Shown here: in pieces, positions 24,411 to 33,502 of the stretch
How positions within the stretch are numbered: the first letter of the stretch is position 1
Layout: every line of letters begins with the position of its first letter
DNA from: Bacteroidota bacterium
GTDB taxonomy: Bacteria; Bacteroidota; Bacteroidia; Flavobacteriales; Flavobacteriaceae
Assembly (NCBI GenBank): GCA_018829465.1
Contig: JAHJTN010000010.1
Span: 152,047 to 216,046, forward strand
Direction of reading: 5' to 3'
DNA length: 64,000 nt
Made by a program: the position numbers and the translations under genes
Notes under the pieces: generated by a model
Told to the model about the DNA's origin: nothing
What the model saw: the letters and a program-made list of their open reading frames with translations, nothing else
The model's database searches: none

Positions 24411-26111
24411 ATGCAGGCAGATCAAAGAAAATGGTGGAAAGAAGGCATCGTTTATCAAATTTACCCGAGAAGTTTTCAGGACTCTAACGATGATGGTATA
24501 GGCGATTTGAGAGGAATTATCAATCGCTTAGATTATATAAAAAGCTTGGGCGTCGATATTGTCTGGCTCAATCCCATCTACGCATCGCCTAACGACGACA
24601 ATGGCTATGACATCAGCGACTATCAATCTATCCATCCTGATTTTGGCACCATGGCCGATTTTGATGAACTCATTCAAAAAATGCATCAAAAAGGGTTGCG
24701 CTTGGTCATGGATTTGGTAATCAACCACACCAGCGACGAGCATATTTGGTTTCAAGAATCCAAAAAATCCAGAAACAATCCTTACCGCGATTTTTACCTT
24801 TGGTGGCCGGCCGAAAAAGGTAAACCCGCTGCGCGCTACAGTTATTTTGACGTAAATAATGACGCATGGCAATACGACGTACATACCGACAGCTATTACC
24901 TCCACTACTTCTCTGTCAAGCAACCCGATTTAAATTGGGAAAATCCAAAAGTAAGGGAAGCGGTTTATGACATGATGCGTTGGTGGTTCGACAAAGGCAT
25001 CGATGGATTCCGAATGGACGTTATTTCATACATTTCCAAAGACACAAATTTCCCCGAACTTCCCAAAAAATATAACGGAAACTTCCTGCCTTTCTACGCA
25101 CAAGGCCCCACCATACATCAACACTTACAGGAAATGAACCGAAAAGTATTGGCCCATTACAACTGTATGACCGTTGGCGAAGCACCCGGAGTAGGCCTTA
25201 AAGAAGCATTGGATTTTGTGGACGAAGACCGTAAAGAACTCGATATGTTTTTCCATTTTGATTTGATGGAACTCGATCGCAAACCGGGCGAATTTTTCAC
25301 CATGCGACAAGGTGGTTTTAAACTTTCGGAATTCAAAAAAATACACACCGATTGGGACGCTGTCTTTTCTAAAAAAGGTTGGGGCAGTATATTCTTGAGC
25401 AACCACGATTTTCCGCGGCCCGTGAGCAGGTGGGCAAATGACCACCCAAAATATTGGTATCATGCGGCTACAATGTTGCACACTTTTTTGTTGAGTATGC
25501 GCGGCACACCCTATGTTTATTTTGGCGATGAAATTGGGATGACAAATGTGCGGTTTGACAAAATTGATGACTATAGAGATATTGGCACTTTGAACGCCTA
25601 CCAAAAAACGATAAAAGAGGGCGGAAATCTCCAAGACTTTTTTGCCAACCACAAAGAATCAAGCAGAGACAACGCACGTGTTCCCATGCAGTGGAACGCA
25701 GACAAATATGCCGGATTTTCAGGAGTAACCCCCTGGATACCCAACAATCCAAACTTCATAAACGGCATTCATGTAGCTGCGCAAGAAAAAGACCAAACTT
25801 CTGTTTTACAATTTTTCAAAAAAATGGTCGGAATTCGCAAAAAGCACCTTACCTTGGTCTATGGGCAGTATGAAATTTTGGAACCCGATCACGAACAAAT
25901 TTACGCTTACAAAAGATTTGACGATAGAAACATATTCTTGGTGGTCTTAAATTTTTCTGACACCGTTTCTGAATTTCACCTGCCAGCAGAAACGCAAGAA
26001 GCGCATTTTGAAATCATTTTAAGCAACTACGAGACAAGCGACCACGAAATAAATCCTGAAAAAATCTGTTTACAAGCTTACCAAGCAATGGTTTGTAAAA
26101 TAAATACCTAA
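24411..26111 (+). CDS. GH13 alpha-glucosidase (oligo-1,6-glucosidase/trehalose-6-P hydrolase type)
   Basis: A 566-residue cytoplasmic enzyme (no signal peptide) with the GH13 conserved regions: DLVINHTSDEH, the nucleophile motif GFRMDVISYI (Asp near residue 202), the acid/base Glu in VGEAPG (near 254) and FLSNHDFPR (near 333). The start WWKEGIVYQIYPRSFQDSNDDG is characteristic of alpha-1,4/1,6-glucosidases of the MalL/TreC/DexB group. It hydrolyses small alpha-glucosides to glucose; which linkage is preferred cannot be decided. It stands alone with its own promoter box. Confidence 0.93.
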   Translation: MQADQRKWWKEGIVYQIYPRSFQDSNDDGIGDLRGIINRLDYIKSLGVDIVWLNPIYASPNDDNGYDISDYQSIHPDFGTMADFDELIQKMHQKGLRLVMDLVINHTSDEHIWFQESKKSRNNPYRDFYLWWPAEKGKPAARYSYFDVNNDAWQYDVHTDSYYLHYFSVKQPDLNWENPKVREAVYDMMRWWFDKGIDGFRMDVISYISKDTNFPELPKKYNGNFLPFYAQGPTIHQHLQEMNRKVLAHYNCMTVGEAPGVGLKEALDFVDEDRKELDMFFHFDLMELDRKPGEFFTMRQGGFKLSEFKKIHTDWDAVFSKKGWGSIFLSNHDFPRPVSRWANDHPKYWYHAATMLHTFLLSMRGTPYVYFGDEIGMTNVRFDKIDDYRDIGTLNAYQKTIKEGGNLQDFFANHKESSRDNARVPMQWNADKYAGFSGVTPWIPNNPNFINGIHVAAQEKDQTSVLQFFKKMVGIRKKHLTLVYGQYEILEPDHEQIYAYKRFDDRNIFLVVLNFSDTVSEFHLPAETQEAHFEIILSNYETSDHEINPEKICLQAYQAMVCKINT

Positions 26112-26164
26112 TGCTGTAAAGCAAAGCCCCATTTTAGCGACTGACTGAACTAAAGCCAAAAAAC

Positions 26165-26254
26165 ATGAAACGCCCATGTAAAAATTTTGCACACAGGAGT
26201 ATGATTATCCTAGGGCGTTCCGTCTGACCTGTGAAAAACAATAAATATAAACAG
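26165..26254 (+). repeat. leader-like dispersed repeat, copy D
   Basis: The unit encodes a 20-residue mini-ORF (26165-26227) beginning MKRPCKNFAHRSMIILGRSV and lacks the GTCGA-type insertion. It ends with AAAAACAATAAATATAAACA then G, directly before the ATGAAA of the next gene. Confidence 0.85.
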
Positions 26255-26782
26255 ATGAAAACCAACCTCCTCGCCGCATTACTTTTAACAGTCACCTTGA
26301 GTTGCGCACAAACTCCTGAGCGTGAAGATATGGACAATTACAAAATGGACGCCATACTGCATCGGGTTGCCGATACCGTTGAAGGGATTCCGGGCAGGTG
26401 GCAGTTTTTGATTAAAGACCGTCTTTTTCTGGCCGTAACAGATGCCAATGCCAATAGGATGCGCATCATGTCGCCCGTTGCCGAGATAGATAAATTGGAC
26501 GAAGAAATCAAAACAAAGGCTTTGTTGGCAAATTTTCATTCCGTGTTGGATGCCAAATATGCGATTTCGGACGAATATCTCTGGTCTGTTTTTATTCATC
26601 CGCTTCGCGAGTTGACAGAAGCCCAATTGGAAGACGCTATATATCAAGTATATAATGCCAATGTGACTTTTGGCAGTTCTTTTTCGAGCACAAATTTAAT
26701 TTATCCGGGAACGGCCGGGCAAAAAGCGACAGAATCTGAAAAAGAAGAAGAACCTGTCTTGAAGAAAAAATCAAAATTTTAG
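26255..26782 (+). CDS. lipoprotein of unknown function
   Basis: A 175-residue protein starting at the ATG that ends the leader repeat. An in-frame GTG 24 bp upstream lies inside the repeat and would spoil the signal peptide. The N-terminus is a lipoprotein signal (LLAALLLTVTLSC). The middle (RLFLAVTDANANRMRIMSP, KALLANFHSVLDAKYAISD) has the strand-helix pattern of YbjN/type III chaperone-like folds, a loose resemblance only. The tail is rich in Glu and Lys. It lies 1 bp before the AhpD-like gene and is probably co-transcribed with it. Confidence 0.75.
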   Translation: MKTNLLAALLLTVTLSCAQTPEREDMDNYKMDAILHRVADTVEGIPGRWQFLIKDRLFLAVTDANANRMRIMSPVAEIDKLDEEIKTKALLANFHSVLDAKYAISDEYLWSVFIHPLRELTEAQLEDAIYQVYNANVTFGSSFSSTNLIYPGTAGQKATESEKEEEPVLKKKSKF

Positions 26783-26783
26783 T

Positions 26784-27332
26784 ATGGGTTGGATCGCCGG
26801 CATTCCTTATCACTTGGCCACAGGCAAGCTAAAATCTATTTATGACCGCATAGCCGGAAACACATCAAAAATAGACAACGTACTCACCATTCACGGGCTG
26901 CGACCGCATACTTTGGAAGGTCATGTATCTTTATACAAAAATGTATTGCACCACAGTGGCAATACCGTTGCACCCTGGTTTTTGGAATCTATCGGCACTT
27001 ACGTGAGTCTTCTTAATGGTTGTGCCTATTGTGTGGCACATCATAGCCAAGGCATCAAACGCCATATAGACAATGCAGAACGGTATGCTGAGATTATGAA
27101 AGCGATACGTACGCAATCATTGGAGTTGGCCTTCAACGAAAAAGAAGTAGCTGCTTTTTACTATGCCAAAAAACTCACGCAACAACCGGCCCACATGGAG
27201 CCCTCCGATATTTCCACATTAAAAAAGTTGGGGTGGGAAGAAGGTGAAATCTTGGAAATTAACCAAGTAACGGGTTATTTTAATTACGCAAACAGAACCG
27301 TTTTGGGATTGGGTGTTTCGCTGGAAGAATAG
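26784..27332 (+). CDS. AhpD-like carboxymuconolactone decarboxylase family (peroxidase-related) protein
   Basis: A 182-residue protein with the CxxC redox centre followed by His in LNGCAYCVAHHSQGIKRH, the active-site pattern of AhpD-type alkylhydroperoxidases. The first 60 residues contain the usual helix with LYKNVLHHSGNTVAPWF, and the C-terminal part ends with GYFNYANRTVLGLGVSL. It probably reduces peroxides using two cysteines and a dithiol partner. It follows a lipoprotein gene with a 1-bp gap. Confidence 0.88.
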   Translation: MGWIAGIPYHLATGKLKSIYDRIAGNTSKIDNVLTIHGLRPHTLEGHVSLYKNVLHHSGNTVAPWFLESIGTYVSLLNGCAYCVAHHSQGIKRHIDNAERYAEIMKAIRTQSLELAFNEKEVAAFYYAKKLTQQPAHMEPSDISTLKKLGWEEGEILEINQVTGYFNYANRTVLGLGVSLEE

Positions 27333-27350
27333 TTTTTAAGTGCAAAAAAA

Positions 27351-27379
27351 CCGCCTCATTTGGTGAGACGGCTTCTTTT
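27351..27379 (+). terminator. intrinsic terminator after the AhpD-like gene
   Basis: CCGCCTCA and TGAGACGG pair with one mismatch around a 5-base loop, followed by CTTCTTTTA. It lies between the AhpD-like gene and the convergent rho. Confidence 0.7.
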
Positions 27380-27522
27380 AATTTTTGCAAACTCAGTTCA
27401 AAATGACATTTACGTATAAACAGCACCAGAACTTTGTATAGTCTAACCAGGCGCAATATAGGAGTCTTTAACTTTTACAACATACCCAATTTTATAGAAC
27501 TAAGTATTACAAATTGTATCAC

Positions 27523-29121
27523 TTACCCGTTCATGGAAATCAAAAATTCCTCGTTGTTGCGGGTTTTCTTAAAGCGGTCGTTGATAAATTCCATGGCTTC
27601 CACCGGATTCATATCTGCCAAGTACTTGCGCATGACCCACATGCGTTGCAGTACATTTTCATCGTGCAACAGATCGTCGCGGCGGGTGCTGGACGACATC
27701 AAGTCGATAGCCGGGTAAATACGACGGTTGGCAATTCGCCTGTCGAGTTGCAGCTCCATATTGCCTGTTCCTTTAAATTCTTCAAAAATTACTTCGTCCA
27801 TTTTAGAGCCGGTGTCTATCAATGCTGTGGCGATAATGGTGAGCGAACCTCCGTTTTCTATGTTACGGGCAGCACCAAAAAATCGTTTGGGTTTGTGGAG
27901 CGCATTGGCATCCACACCTCCTGAAAGTACTTTCCCGGAAGCGGGTTGCACGGTATTGTAGGCACGTGCCAATCGGGTGATGGAGTCTAACAAAATCACC
28001 ACATCGTGCCCACATTCAACCAATCTTTTGGCTTTTTCGAGTACGATATTGGCCACTTTTACATGTCGGTCTGCAGGTTCATCAAAAGTTGAGGCAACAA
28101 CTTCACCTTTCACGTTTCGTTGCATGTCTGTGACCTCTTCGGGGCGTTCGTCTATCAATAAAATGATTTGATACACCTCAGGATGATTGGCTGCAATAGC
28201 ATTGGCAATATCTTTTAGCAAAACGGTTTTACCGGTTTTGGGTTGTGAGACTATCATACCGCGTTGGCCTTTGCCTATGGGTGAAAACAAGTCTATAATT
28301 CGGGTTGATATATTGCTTTGTCTTTCGGCGAGTTTAAATTTTTCTTGTGGGAAAAGCGGGGTAAGGTGTTCAAAAGAAGCCCGATCGCGGACCACATCCG
28401 GATTGAGTCCGTTTACTTTGAGAACCTTTATCAGCGGAAAATACTTTTCTCCTTCTTTGGGTGGACGGATAATCCCTTTGATGGTATCGCCTGTTTTTAT
28501 ACCGAACAGTCTAATTTGCGACTGAGACACGTATACATCGTCCGGTGAGGCGAGGTAATTGTAATCTGAAGATCGCAAAAATCCATATCCTTCGGGCATG
28601 ATTTCCAAAACGCCTTCGAGTTCAATAATACCGTCAAACTCATAATCGGGCTCGCGATACCGATTTCGCGTATCCTTGTTGCCGTTCTGACCGTGTTGGT
28701 GGGGCTGGTTGGTATGTGTCGCTTTCTTGGGTGGATTAGGTTGCGGACTCGCATGCTCTTTTTTAAATTCCTTTTTGGGTGGAGCGGTTTTTTTATCAAA
28801 CTCTCGTTCTTCATTGGCGGCCTTATGCGTTTCCTGCTTTCTCCTTCCGCGCTGCGGAGCCAAAGGGGGTTGGGAATCGCCATCCACTTTTGACGCTGTT
28901 TTGGGTTCGGTTTCTTTTGTTTCAGGTTTTTCTTCTGCTACCGGAGGAAAGGGCAATACTTTTTTTGAAGCACTTGCTTCTTTCTGAGATTTTTGGGCAT
29001 CCAAAATGCCGTCTATGATGTCTTTCTTTTTGAGATATCGAAATTTAGGTACGCCTAATTCTTTACCAATTTCCTGTAATTCAGGAAGTTTCTTCTTACT
29101 GAGTGCGATTAAGTCGAACAT
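27523..29121 (-). CDS. rho: transcription termination factor Rho
   Basis: A 532-residue protein. The N-terminal Rho-N helix bundle ([20 protein letters not shown]) is followed by a long Lys/Pro/Gln-rich insert (about residues 45-165), a known feature of Bacteroidota Rho. Then come the RNA-binding cold-shock-like domain ([18 protein letters not shown]) and the RecA-type ATPase with Walker [11 protein letters not shown], Walker [14 protein letters not shown] and the Q-loop/R-loop region. The hexamer translocates along untranslated RNA and releases RNA polymerase. In the polysaccharide locus, UpxY-type antiterminators act against such early termination. Confidence 0.98.
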   Translation of the reverse strand: MFDLIALSKKKLPELQEIGKELGVPKFRYLKKKDIIDGILDAQKSQKEASASKKVLPFPPVAEEKPETKETEPKTASKVDGDSQPPLAPQRGRRKQETHKAANEEREFDKKTAPPKKEFKKEHASPQPNPPKKATHTNQPHQHGQNGNKDTRNRYREPDYEFDGIIELEGVLEIMPEGYGFLRSSDYNYLASPDDVYVSQSQIRLFGIKTGDTIKGIIRPPKEGEKYFPLIKVLKVNGLNPDVVRDRASFEHLTPLFPQEKFKLAERQSNISTRIIDLFSPIGKGQRGMIVSQPKTGKTVLLKDIANAIAANHPEVYQIILLIDERPEEVTDMQRNVKGEVVASTFDEPADRHVKVANIVLEKAKRLVECGHDVVILLDSITRLARAYNTVQPASGKVLSGGVDANALHKPKRFFGAARNIENGGSLTIIATALIDTGSKMDEVIFEEFKGTGNMELQLDRRIANRRIYPAIDLMSSSTRRDDLLHDENVLQRMWVMRKYLADMNPVEAMEFINDRFKKTRNNEEFLISMNG

Positions 29122-29167
29122 GAATGTTTTGTGATAATGTCTTAATATAATACTTGTAACGGATGTC

Positions 29168-29188
29168 GTAACACATAGAAGGTGTTAC
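29168..29188. promoter_or_regulatory. inverted repeat upstream of rho
   Basis: GTAACAC and GTGTTAC are perfect 7-bp arms around a 7-base loop, about 47 bp before the rho start. It could be an operator or a leader hairpin. Confidence 0.4.
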
Positions 29189-29401
29189 AATAGCATATTT
29201 TTGAGGATAATAGTTGGGAGAAATCGTGAAGATTCTGATGCAATATTAAAAAAAAAATCTGTAATGCCAAAACTTATATTTGTACTGCCTTAAATTTAAC
29301 GAATTTAACGAAAACATTTAAGCTATATTTTTTGCTATCAGCCGGTTATATCTTTTGTGTAAAAATTTGATTGGACAAGTGGCGCATCGTTTGAAAAATC
29401 T

Positions 29402-29409
29402 TATTTTTG
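29402..29409 (+). promoter_or_regulatory. -7 promoter box of the DUF4293 gene
   Basis: TATTTTTG matches TAnnTTTG and lies 20 bp before the proposed TTG start at 29430. It falls inside the longer open frame, which supports the internal start. Confidence 0.55.
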
Positions 29410-29429
29410 CATCAATCAATAGCAACACT

Positions 29430-29837
29430 TTGATACAACGCATTCAAACTTTATTCATGCTTTTGGCCGGCTTTGGCAGTTTGCTCGGTGCTTTTGTTTT
29501 TCCTTTGTGGATAGGCGAAAACGCGGCTACCTACGCCGATGACACGGCTTGGATTCAGACCACTTTTTTGGCAAGTGCTGTACTGGGTTTCTATACTATT
29601 TTTAAATTTAAAAAACGTAAAAATCAATTTGTACTCAATCGGTTGGGTATTCTTGTCAACTTTATATTGCTTGGTTTTTTTGTGTATCAGTCGCTAACGA
29701 TATCCGGAGAGGCAGCTGTCTCGGAGAAGGGTATTGGGCTACTCATGCCTGTTGTTTCTATTGCCTTTTTGGCCTTGGCCAATAGGGCGATTAAAAAGGA
29801 TGAGGCGCTCGTAAAATCTGCTGACAGGCTCAGATAA
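29430..29837 (+). CDS. DUF4293-type four-helix membrane protein, TTG start
   Basis: The frame is open from an ATG at 29355, but homologues begin with the sequence IQRIQT directly after the start Met. Here that sequence follows a TTG at 29430 and a promoter box lies at 29402-29409, so I place the start at 29430. The 135-residue product has four hydrophobic segments separated by short loops, with FKFKKRKNQFVLNRLG as the basic inside loop, as in DUF4293 proteins of Bacteroidota. The function is unknown. The gene ends before a strong terminator and lies divergent from rho. Confidence 0.75.
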   Translation: MIQRIQTLFMLLAGFGSLLGAFVFPLWIGENAATYADDTAWIQTTFLASAVLGFYTIFKFKKRKNQFVLNRLGILVNFILLGFFVYQSLTISGEAAVSEKGIGLLMPVVSIAFLALANRAIKKDEALVKSADRLR

Positions 29838-29861
29838 AACCATCTATCGTAGTGCGTATGA

Positions 29862-29895
29862 ATCCGCGCCAGGAGTGGCGCGGATTTTTTTTTTT
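29862..29895 (+). terminator. strong intrinsic terminator
   Basis: ATCCGCGCC (29862-29870) pairs perfectly with GGCGCGGAT (29877-29885) around 6 bases, followed by an 11-base T run. Confidence 0.93.
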
Positions 29896-30040
29896 AATAT
29901 ATTTTCAAAATCTGCTATCCGCATTAATTCCCAAAACTGTGGTTTTTATGTTGACTTACCCAAAAGATCTCTTCTGAGGAAAAATAAACAACAAATCCTA
30001 AAACCGAGGCCTGATAAATATCTGATTGAACTAGTAAGTT

Positions 30041-30538
30041 TTACGACTTTTTATCAAACTCCACCACTTCCAATTTTTCAATTTTATCTCCATTAATTTC
30101 AAACCGAAGCATTGTTCTCACTTGGTGAAAACCATAAATTCCGGCGGCGCCCGGGTTCATGTGGAGTGTTTTTATTTTTGGGTCAAATTGCACTTTCAAA
30201 ATGTGTGAGTGGCCGCAAATAAACAATTTGGGCGGGTTTTTGTACAATTCCTCTCGAATGGCAGGATTGTATTTTCCCGGATAACCGCCAATGTGGGTCA
30301 TCCAAACCGAAACTTGCTCACAATCAAAGCGGTTGTGCAGCGGATACACCGAGCGGATTTCCTGCCCGTCTATGTTTCCGTAAACCGCCCGCAAGGGTTT
30401 CAACGCCTCAAGTTTTTCAGCCACTTCTAATGTTCCTATGTCACCTGCATGCCAAATTTCATCTGCCCAATTTGCGTATTTGCGTATTTTGTCATCCAAA
30501 AAACCGTGGGTATCGGAAAGCAGTAAGATTTTTTTCAT
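30041..30538 (-). CDS. YfcE/MJ0936-type metallophosphoesterase
   Basis: A 165-residue phosphoesterase with the calcineurin-like metal motifs in order: LLSDTHGF, HAGDIG, VYGNIDG, the HIGGYPG segment and ICGHSHI, then HMNPGAAG. Two metal ions are bound and small phosphodiesters are the usual substrates; the physiological one is unknown. The start at 30538 is marked by the adjoining leader repeat copy E, which ends exactly at ATGAAA on the minus strand. It is divergent from truA. Confidence 0.92.
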   Translation of the reverse strand: MKKILLLSDTHGFLDDKIRKYANWADEIWHAGDIGTLEVAEKLEALKPLRAVYGNIDGQEIRSVYPLHNRFDCEQVSVWMTHIGGYPGKYNPAIREELYKNPPKLFICGHSHILKVQFDPKIKTLHMNPGAAGIYGFHQVRTMLRFEINGDKIEKLEVVEFDKKS

Positions 30539-30651
30539 CTGTTTATATTATTTATTTTTATCGGTCATACTTCGACTGCGCTCAGCACAGGAATGGAACA
30601 CCCTAGGATAATCATACTCCTGTGTGCAAAATTTTTACATGGGTGTTTCAT
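30539..30651 (-). repeat. leader-like dispersed repeat, copy E, abutting the phosphoesterase start
   Basis: On the minus strand the unit encodes a 28-residue mini-ORF (30651-30565) beginning MKHPCKNFAHRSMIILGC, includes the GTGCTGAGCGCAGTCGAAG insertion and ends with AAATAATATAAACAG at the gene start. The tail here is slightly diverged from the other copies. Confidence 0.85.
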
Positions 30652-30815
30652 GTTAATGTTAATTATTCCAAACGCGAAAAGTTATAAAAATCTTTCGGGG
30701 TTCGGTAATCGACAAAGCCTGTAAAAGTATTCATTTAGCAACATTACCAAAAGGCATCGGGTTTTAAAAATTCGTTAACGAAAGTTATTTTGCGGGTTTA
30801 TGCCAATTCATTTAA

Positions 30816-30823
30816 TATTTTTG
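30816..30823 (+). promoter_or_regulatory. -7 promoter box of truA
   Basis: TATTTTTG matches TAnnTTTG and lies 23 bp before the proposed TTG start at 30847. It falls within the longer open frame, which argues against the ATG at 30790. Confidence 0.55.
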
Positions 30824-30846
30824 TACACTTTCAAACAAAACACAGC

Positions 30847-31602
30847 TTGAGATATTTTTTAAAATTGGCCTATTGCGGAAGTGCCTATCACGGTTGGCAA
30901 ACACAACCGGGTGTGGCGACTGTTCAAGAAACCATTGAAAAAGCACTGAGCCTTATCTTGGGAACAAAGACGGCTGTGACGGGTGCCGGACGAACCGACA
31001 CCGGGGTTCACGCCCGGGAATATTATTTACATTTTAACACCAATCAAGCCCCGGAGGACAACCTCGTTTTTCGACTCAACAGTTTGCTACCCAAGGACAT
31101 TGCTGTGTATGAATGTATGCCGGTACGACTAGATGCCCATGCGCGATATGATGCTGTGAAGCGCACTTATACCTATACTATTACTACCCAAAAAAATCCA
31201 TTTTTGACCGATGCGGCATTTTACTTGCAAACGCCTTTGCATCTTGAAGCCATGCAAGAAGCTGCCGATATTTTGAAGCAATATGAAAATTTCAAATGCT
31301 TTACAAAATCAAACACGGATGTAAACCATTATCTTTGTCGCATAGATGAAGTAAACTGGCGAGTTGATGGCGCTTTGCTCGTTTTTCAAATTACTGCCAA
31401 TCGGTTTCTGCGCAATATGGTGCGAGCCATCGTGGGAACGCTTTTAGATATTGGAAGTGGCAAAAAAACGGTGGCAAATATGCATCAAATCATATTGAAT
31501 CAGAACCGGTCAGAGGCCGGATTTTCAGTTCCCGCACATGGGCTTTCTCTGGTTTCCATCTGCTATCCAAGTGATATTTTTTTAGACCAAACCCATGCCT
31601 GA
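30847..31602 (+). CDS. truA: tRNA pseudouridine synthase A, TTG start
   Basis: This enzyme makes pseudouridine at positions 38-40 of the tRNA anticodon arm. The catalytic Asp is in GAGRTDTGVHARE, and other family segments are YCGSAYHGWQTQPG, KRTYTYTI and FLRNMVRAIVGTLLDIG. An open frame extends to an ATG at 30790, but homologues begin M-RYFLKLAY, which here follows TTG at 30847, and a promoter box precedes that codon. The resulting length is 251 residues, normal for TruA. It overlaps the ABC exporter gene by 8 bp. Confidence 0.93.
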   Translation: MRYFLKLAYCGSAYHGWQTQPGVATVQETIEKALSLILGTKTAVTGAGRTDTGVHAREYYLHFNTNQAPEDNLVFRLNSLLPKDIAVYECMPVRLDAHARYDAVKRTYTYTITTQKNPFLTDAAFYLQTPLHLEAMQEAADILKQYENFKCFTKSNTDVNHYLCRIDEVNWRVDGALLVFQITANRFLRNMVRAIVGTLLDIGSGKKTVANMHQIILNQNRSEAGFSVPAHGLSLVSICYPSDIFLDQTHA

Positions 31603-33367
31603 ACAAACCGGAAATGCCTTCGATATCAAATTGCTAAAACGCCTACTGCGCTATTCAGTAGCCTACAAAGGTGTTTTTGTGGTTTCGCTTTTGGCAGCCG
31701 TTTTGTTGTCGGCTTTTGGGGTGGCGCGCCCCATGTTGGCCAAAGAGGCTATCGATAATTTCATTCAAAATCGAGACCTGGCCGGGCTCCAATTTGTTGT
31801 TTTGATGATGTTTGTGGTATTGATGCTGGAAGTCATTTGTCAATTTTCATTTATTTATTTTTCCAATCTACTTGGGCAGAACGTCATTCGGGATATACGC
31901 ATCAAACTATTTCAAAAGTTGCTGACTTTTAAAATGCAATATTTTGATAAGGCCTCTGTGGGCCGACTCGTTACACGGTCTGTAAGCGATATAGAAACCA
32001 TCTCCAGTATTTTTAGTGAAGGACTGTTTACTATTATGAGCGATCTGCTCAAAATGGGCGTGATTCTCGGGGTGATGCTGTATTACGATGTAGAGCTGAC
32101 CTTAGTTTCTCTTTCGTTGATGCCACTCATTTTGTACGCCACGCGTGTTTTCCAAAAAGCCATGAAAAAAGCCTTTAACGAGGTGCGAAACCAAGTGGCA
32201 AATTTGAATTCCTTTGTGCAGGAACGCATTACGGGCATGCAGATTGTACAGCTTTTTGGTCGTGAAAAGTTGGAGCATGAAAGTTTTATGGAAATCAACA
32301 AAAAACATCAGGATGCTTGGTTGAAAACGGTTTTGTACAACTCTATATTCTTCCCCATTGCCGAACTTTCCACTTCCATCACCATAGGTTTGATTGCTTG
32401 GTATGGCGGTTTGCAAATCATTGGTGCAGAAACCGACATCACCTTGGGGTTGATTGTAATGTTTGTCGAATTGTCACAAATGCTCTTCAGGCCGCTGCGG
32501 CAAATTGCCGATAAATTTAATACGTTGCAAATGGGCATGGTGGCAGCCAACCGCGTTTTCAATATTTTGGATACGGAATCGTCTATACAAAACACAGGCC
32601 ATTTGACGGTTGCCCATTTCCAAGGTGCCATTCGTTTTGAGCATGTCAAATTTTCTTACGTGGACGACGAGCCCGTACTGCGCGACTTGTCTTTTGATGT
32701 GAAACCCGGTGAAACCATTGCTTTGGTCGGTGCTACAGGCGCCGGAAAATCTACCATCATCAATCTTTTGGGTCGTTTTTATGAGATTGATGGTGGTGCC
32801 ATTTACCTGGACGATGTCAATATTAAAGATTTGCAACTCTCCGATTTGCGCAGTAAAATTGCCATTGTTTTACAAGACGTTTTCTTGTTTGCCGATACCA
32901 TTTTTAACAATATCAGTTTAAACAAGCCAGGCATTACCCTTGAAGAAGTGGAAAATGCCGCCAAAGAAATTGGTTTGCACGAATTTTTTATTTCACTCCC
33001 GGATGGTTACAACTACAACGTAAAAGAGCGCGGGGCAATGCTATCTGCCGGACAGCGACAATTGATTGCGTTTTTGCGCGCTTACATTTCCAATCCGGGT
33101 ATTTTGATTATGGATGAAGCCACCTCTTCCATCGATACCTATTCTGAACAACTGTTGCAAAAAGCGACGAAAAAAATCACCAAAGGACGCACCTCTATCA
33201 TCATTGCCCACAGGTTGGCCACCGTCAAAAAAGCCAATCGGATTTTGGTGATGGAACAAGGCAAATTGGTTGAAGACGGCACACACAAGGAATTGCTTTC
33301 CATAGAAAACGGCTACTACAAAAAATTATACGAAATGCAGTTTGCCAAAGAAGTAGCTGCGGTGTAA
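31595..33367 (+). CDS. ABC exporter, fused membrane and ATPase domains (MsbA-like)
   Basis: A 590-residue half-transporter. It has a six-helix ABC_membrane domain (residues about 20-310, with QNVIRDIRIKLFQKLL as coupling region) and a C-terminal nucleotide-binding domain with Walker A GATGAGKST, signature LSAGQRQ and Walker B ILIMDEATSS. Homodimers of this type flip lipids or export hydrophobic compounds. The MsbA-like length and the constant position beside truA are common in Bacteroidota, but the substrate is unknown. The start overlaps truA by 8 bp. Confidence 0.93.
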   Translation: MPEQTGNAFDIKLLKRLLRYSVAYKGVFVVSLLAAVLLSAFGVARPMLAKEAIDNFIQNRDLAGLQFVVLMMFVVLMLEVICQFSFIYFSNLLGQNVIRDIRIKLFQKLLTFKMQYFDKASVGRLVTRSVSDIETISSIFSEGLFTIMSDLLKMGVILGVMLYYDVELTLVSLSLMPLILYATRVFQKAMKKAFNEVRNQVANLNSFVQERITGMQIVQLFGREKLEHESFMEINKKHQDAWLKTVLYNSIFFPIAELSTSITIGLIAWYGGLQIIGAETDITLGLIVMFVELSQMLFRPLRQIADKFNTLQMGMVAANRVFNILDTESSIQNTGHLTVAHFQGAIRFEHVKFSYVDDEPVLRDLSFDVKPGETIALVGATGAGKSTIINLLGRFYEIDGGAIYLDDVNIKDLQLSDLRSKIAIVLQDVFLFADTIFNNISLNKPGITLEEVENAAKEIGLHEFFISLPDGYNYNVKERGAMLSAGQRQLIAFLRAYISNPGILIMDEATSSIDTYSEQLLQKATKKITKGRTSIIIAHRLATVKKANRILVMEQGKLVEDGTHKELLSIENGYYKKLYEMQFAKEVAAV

Positions 33368-33502
33368 AATATTAGGTACTAAAGGAATGTTTTGGAATTT
33401 ATTGACATCGAAATCATAAACAACACATCTCGCTTTTATTCTTTTAAACACGAGGACATTCAATTTTAGTTTTTGATAAACAAGGAAGATCCAAAACTAT
33501 AC

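Noticed and set aside
24254..24487. Plus-strand frame of 77 codons before the alpha-glucosidase
   Set aside because: It overlaps the start of the glucosidase gene in another frame and has no family-like features; the promoter box lies within it.
27434..28987. Several plus-strand frames opposite rho
   Set aside because: All are antisense to conserved Rho coding sequence and have no independent support.
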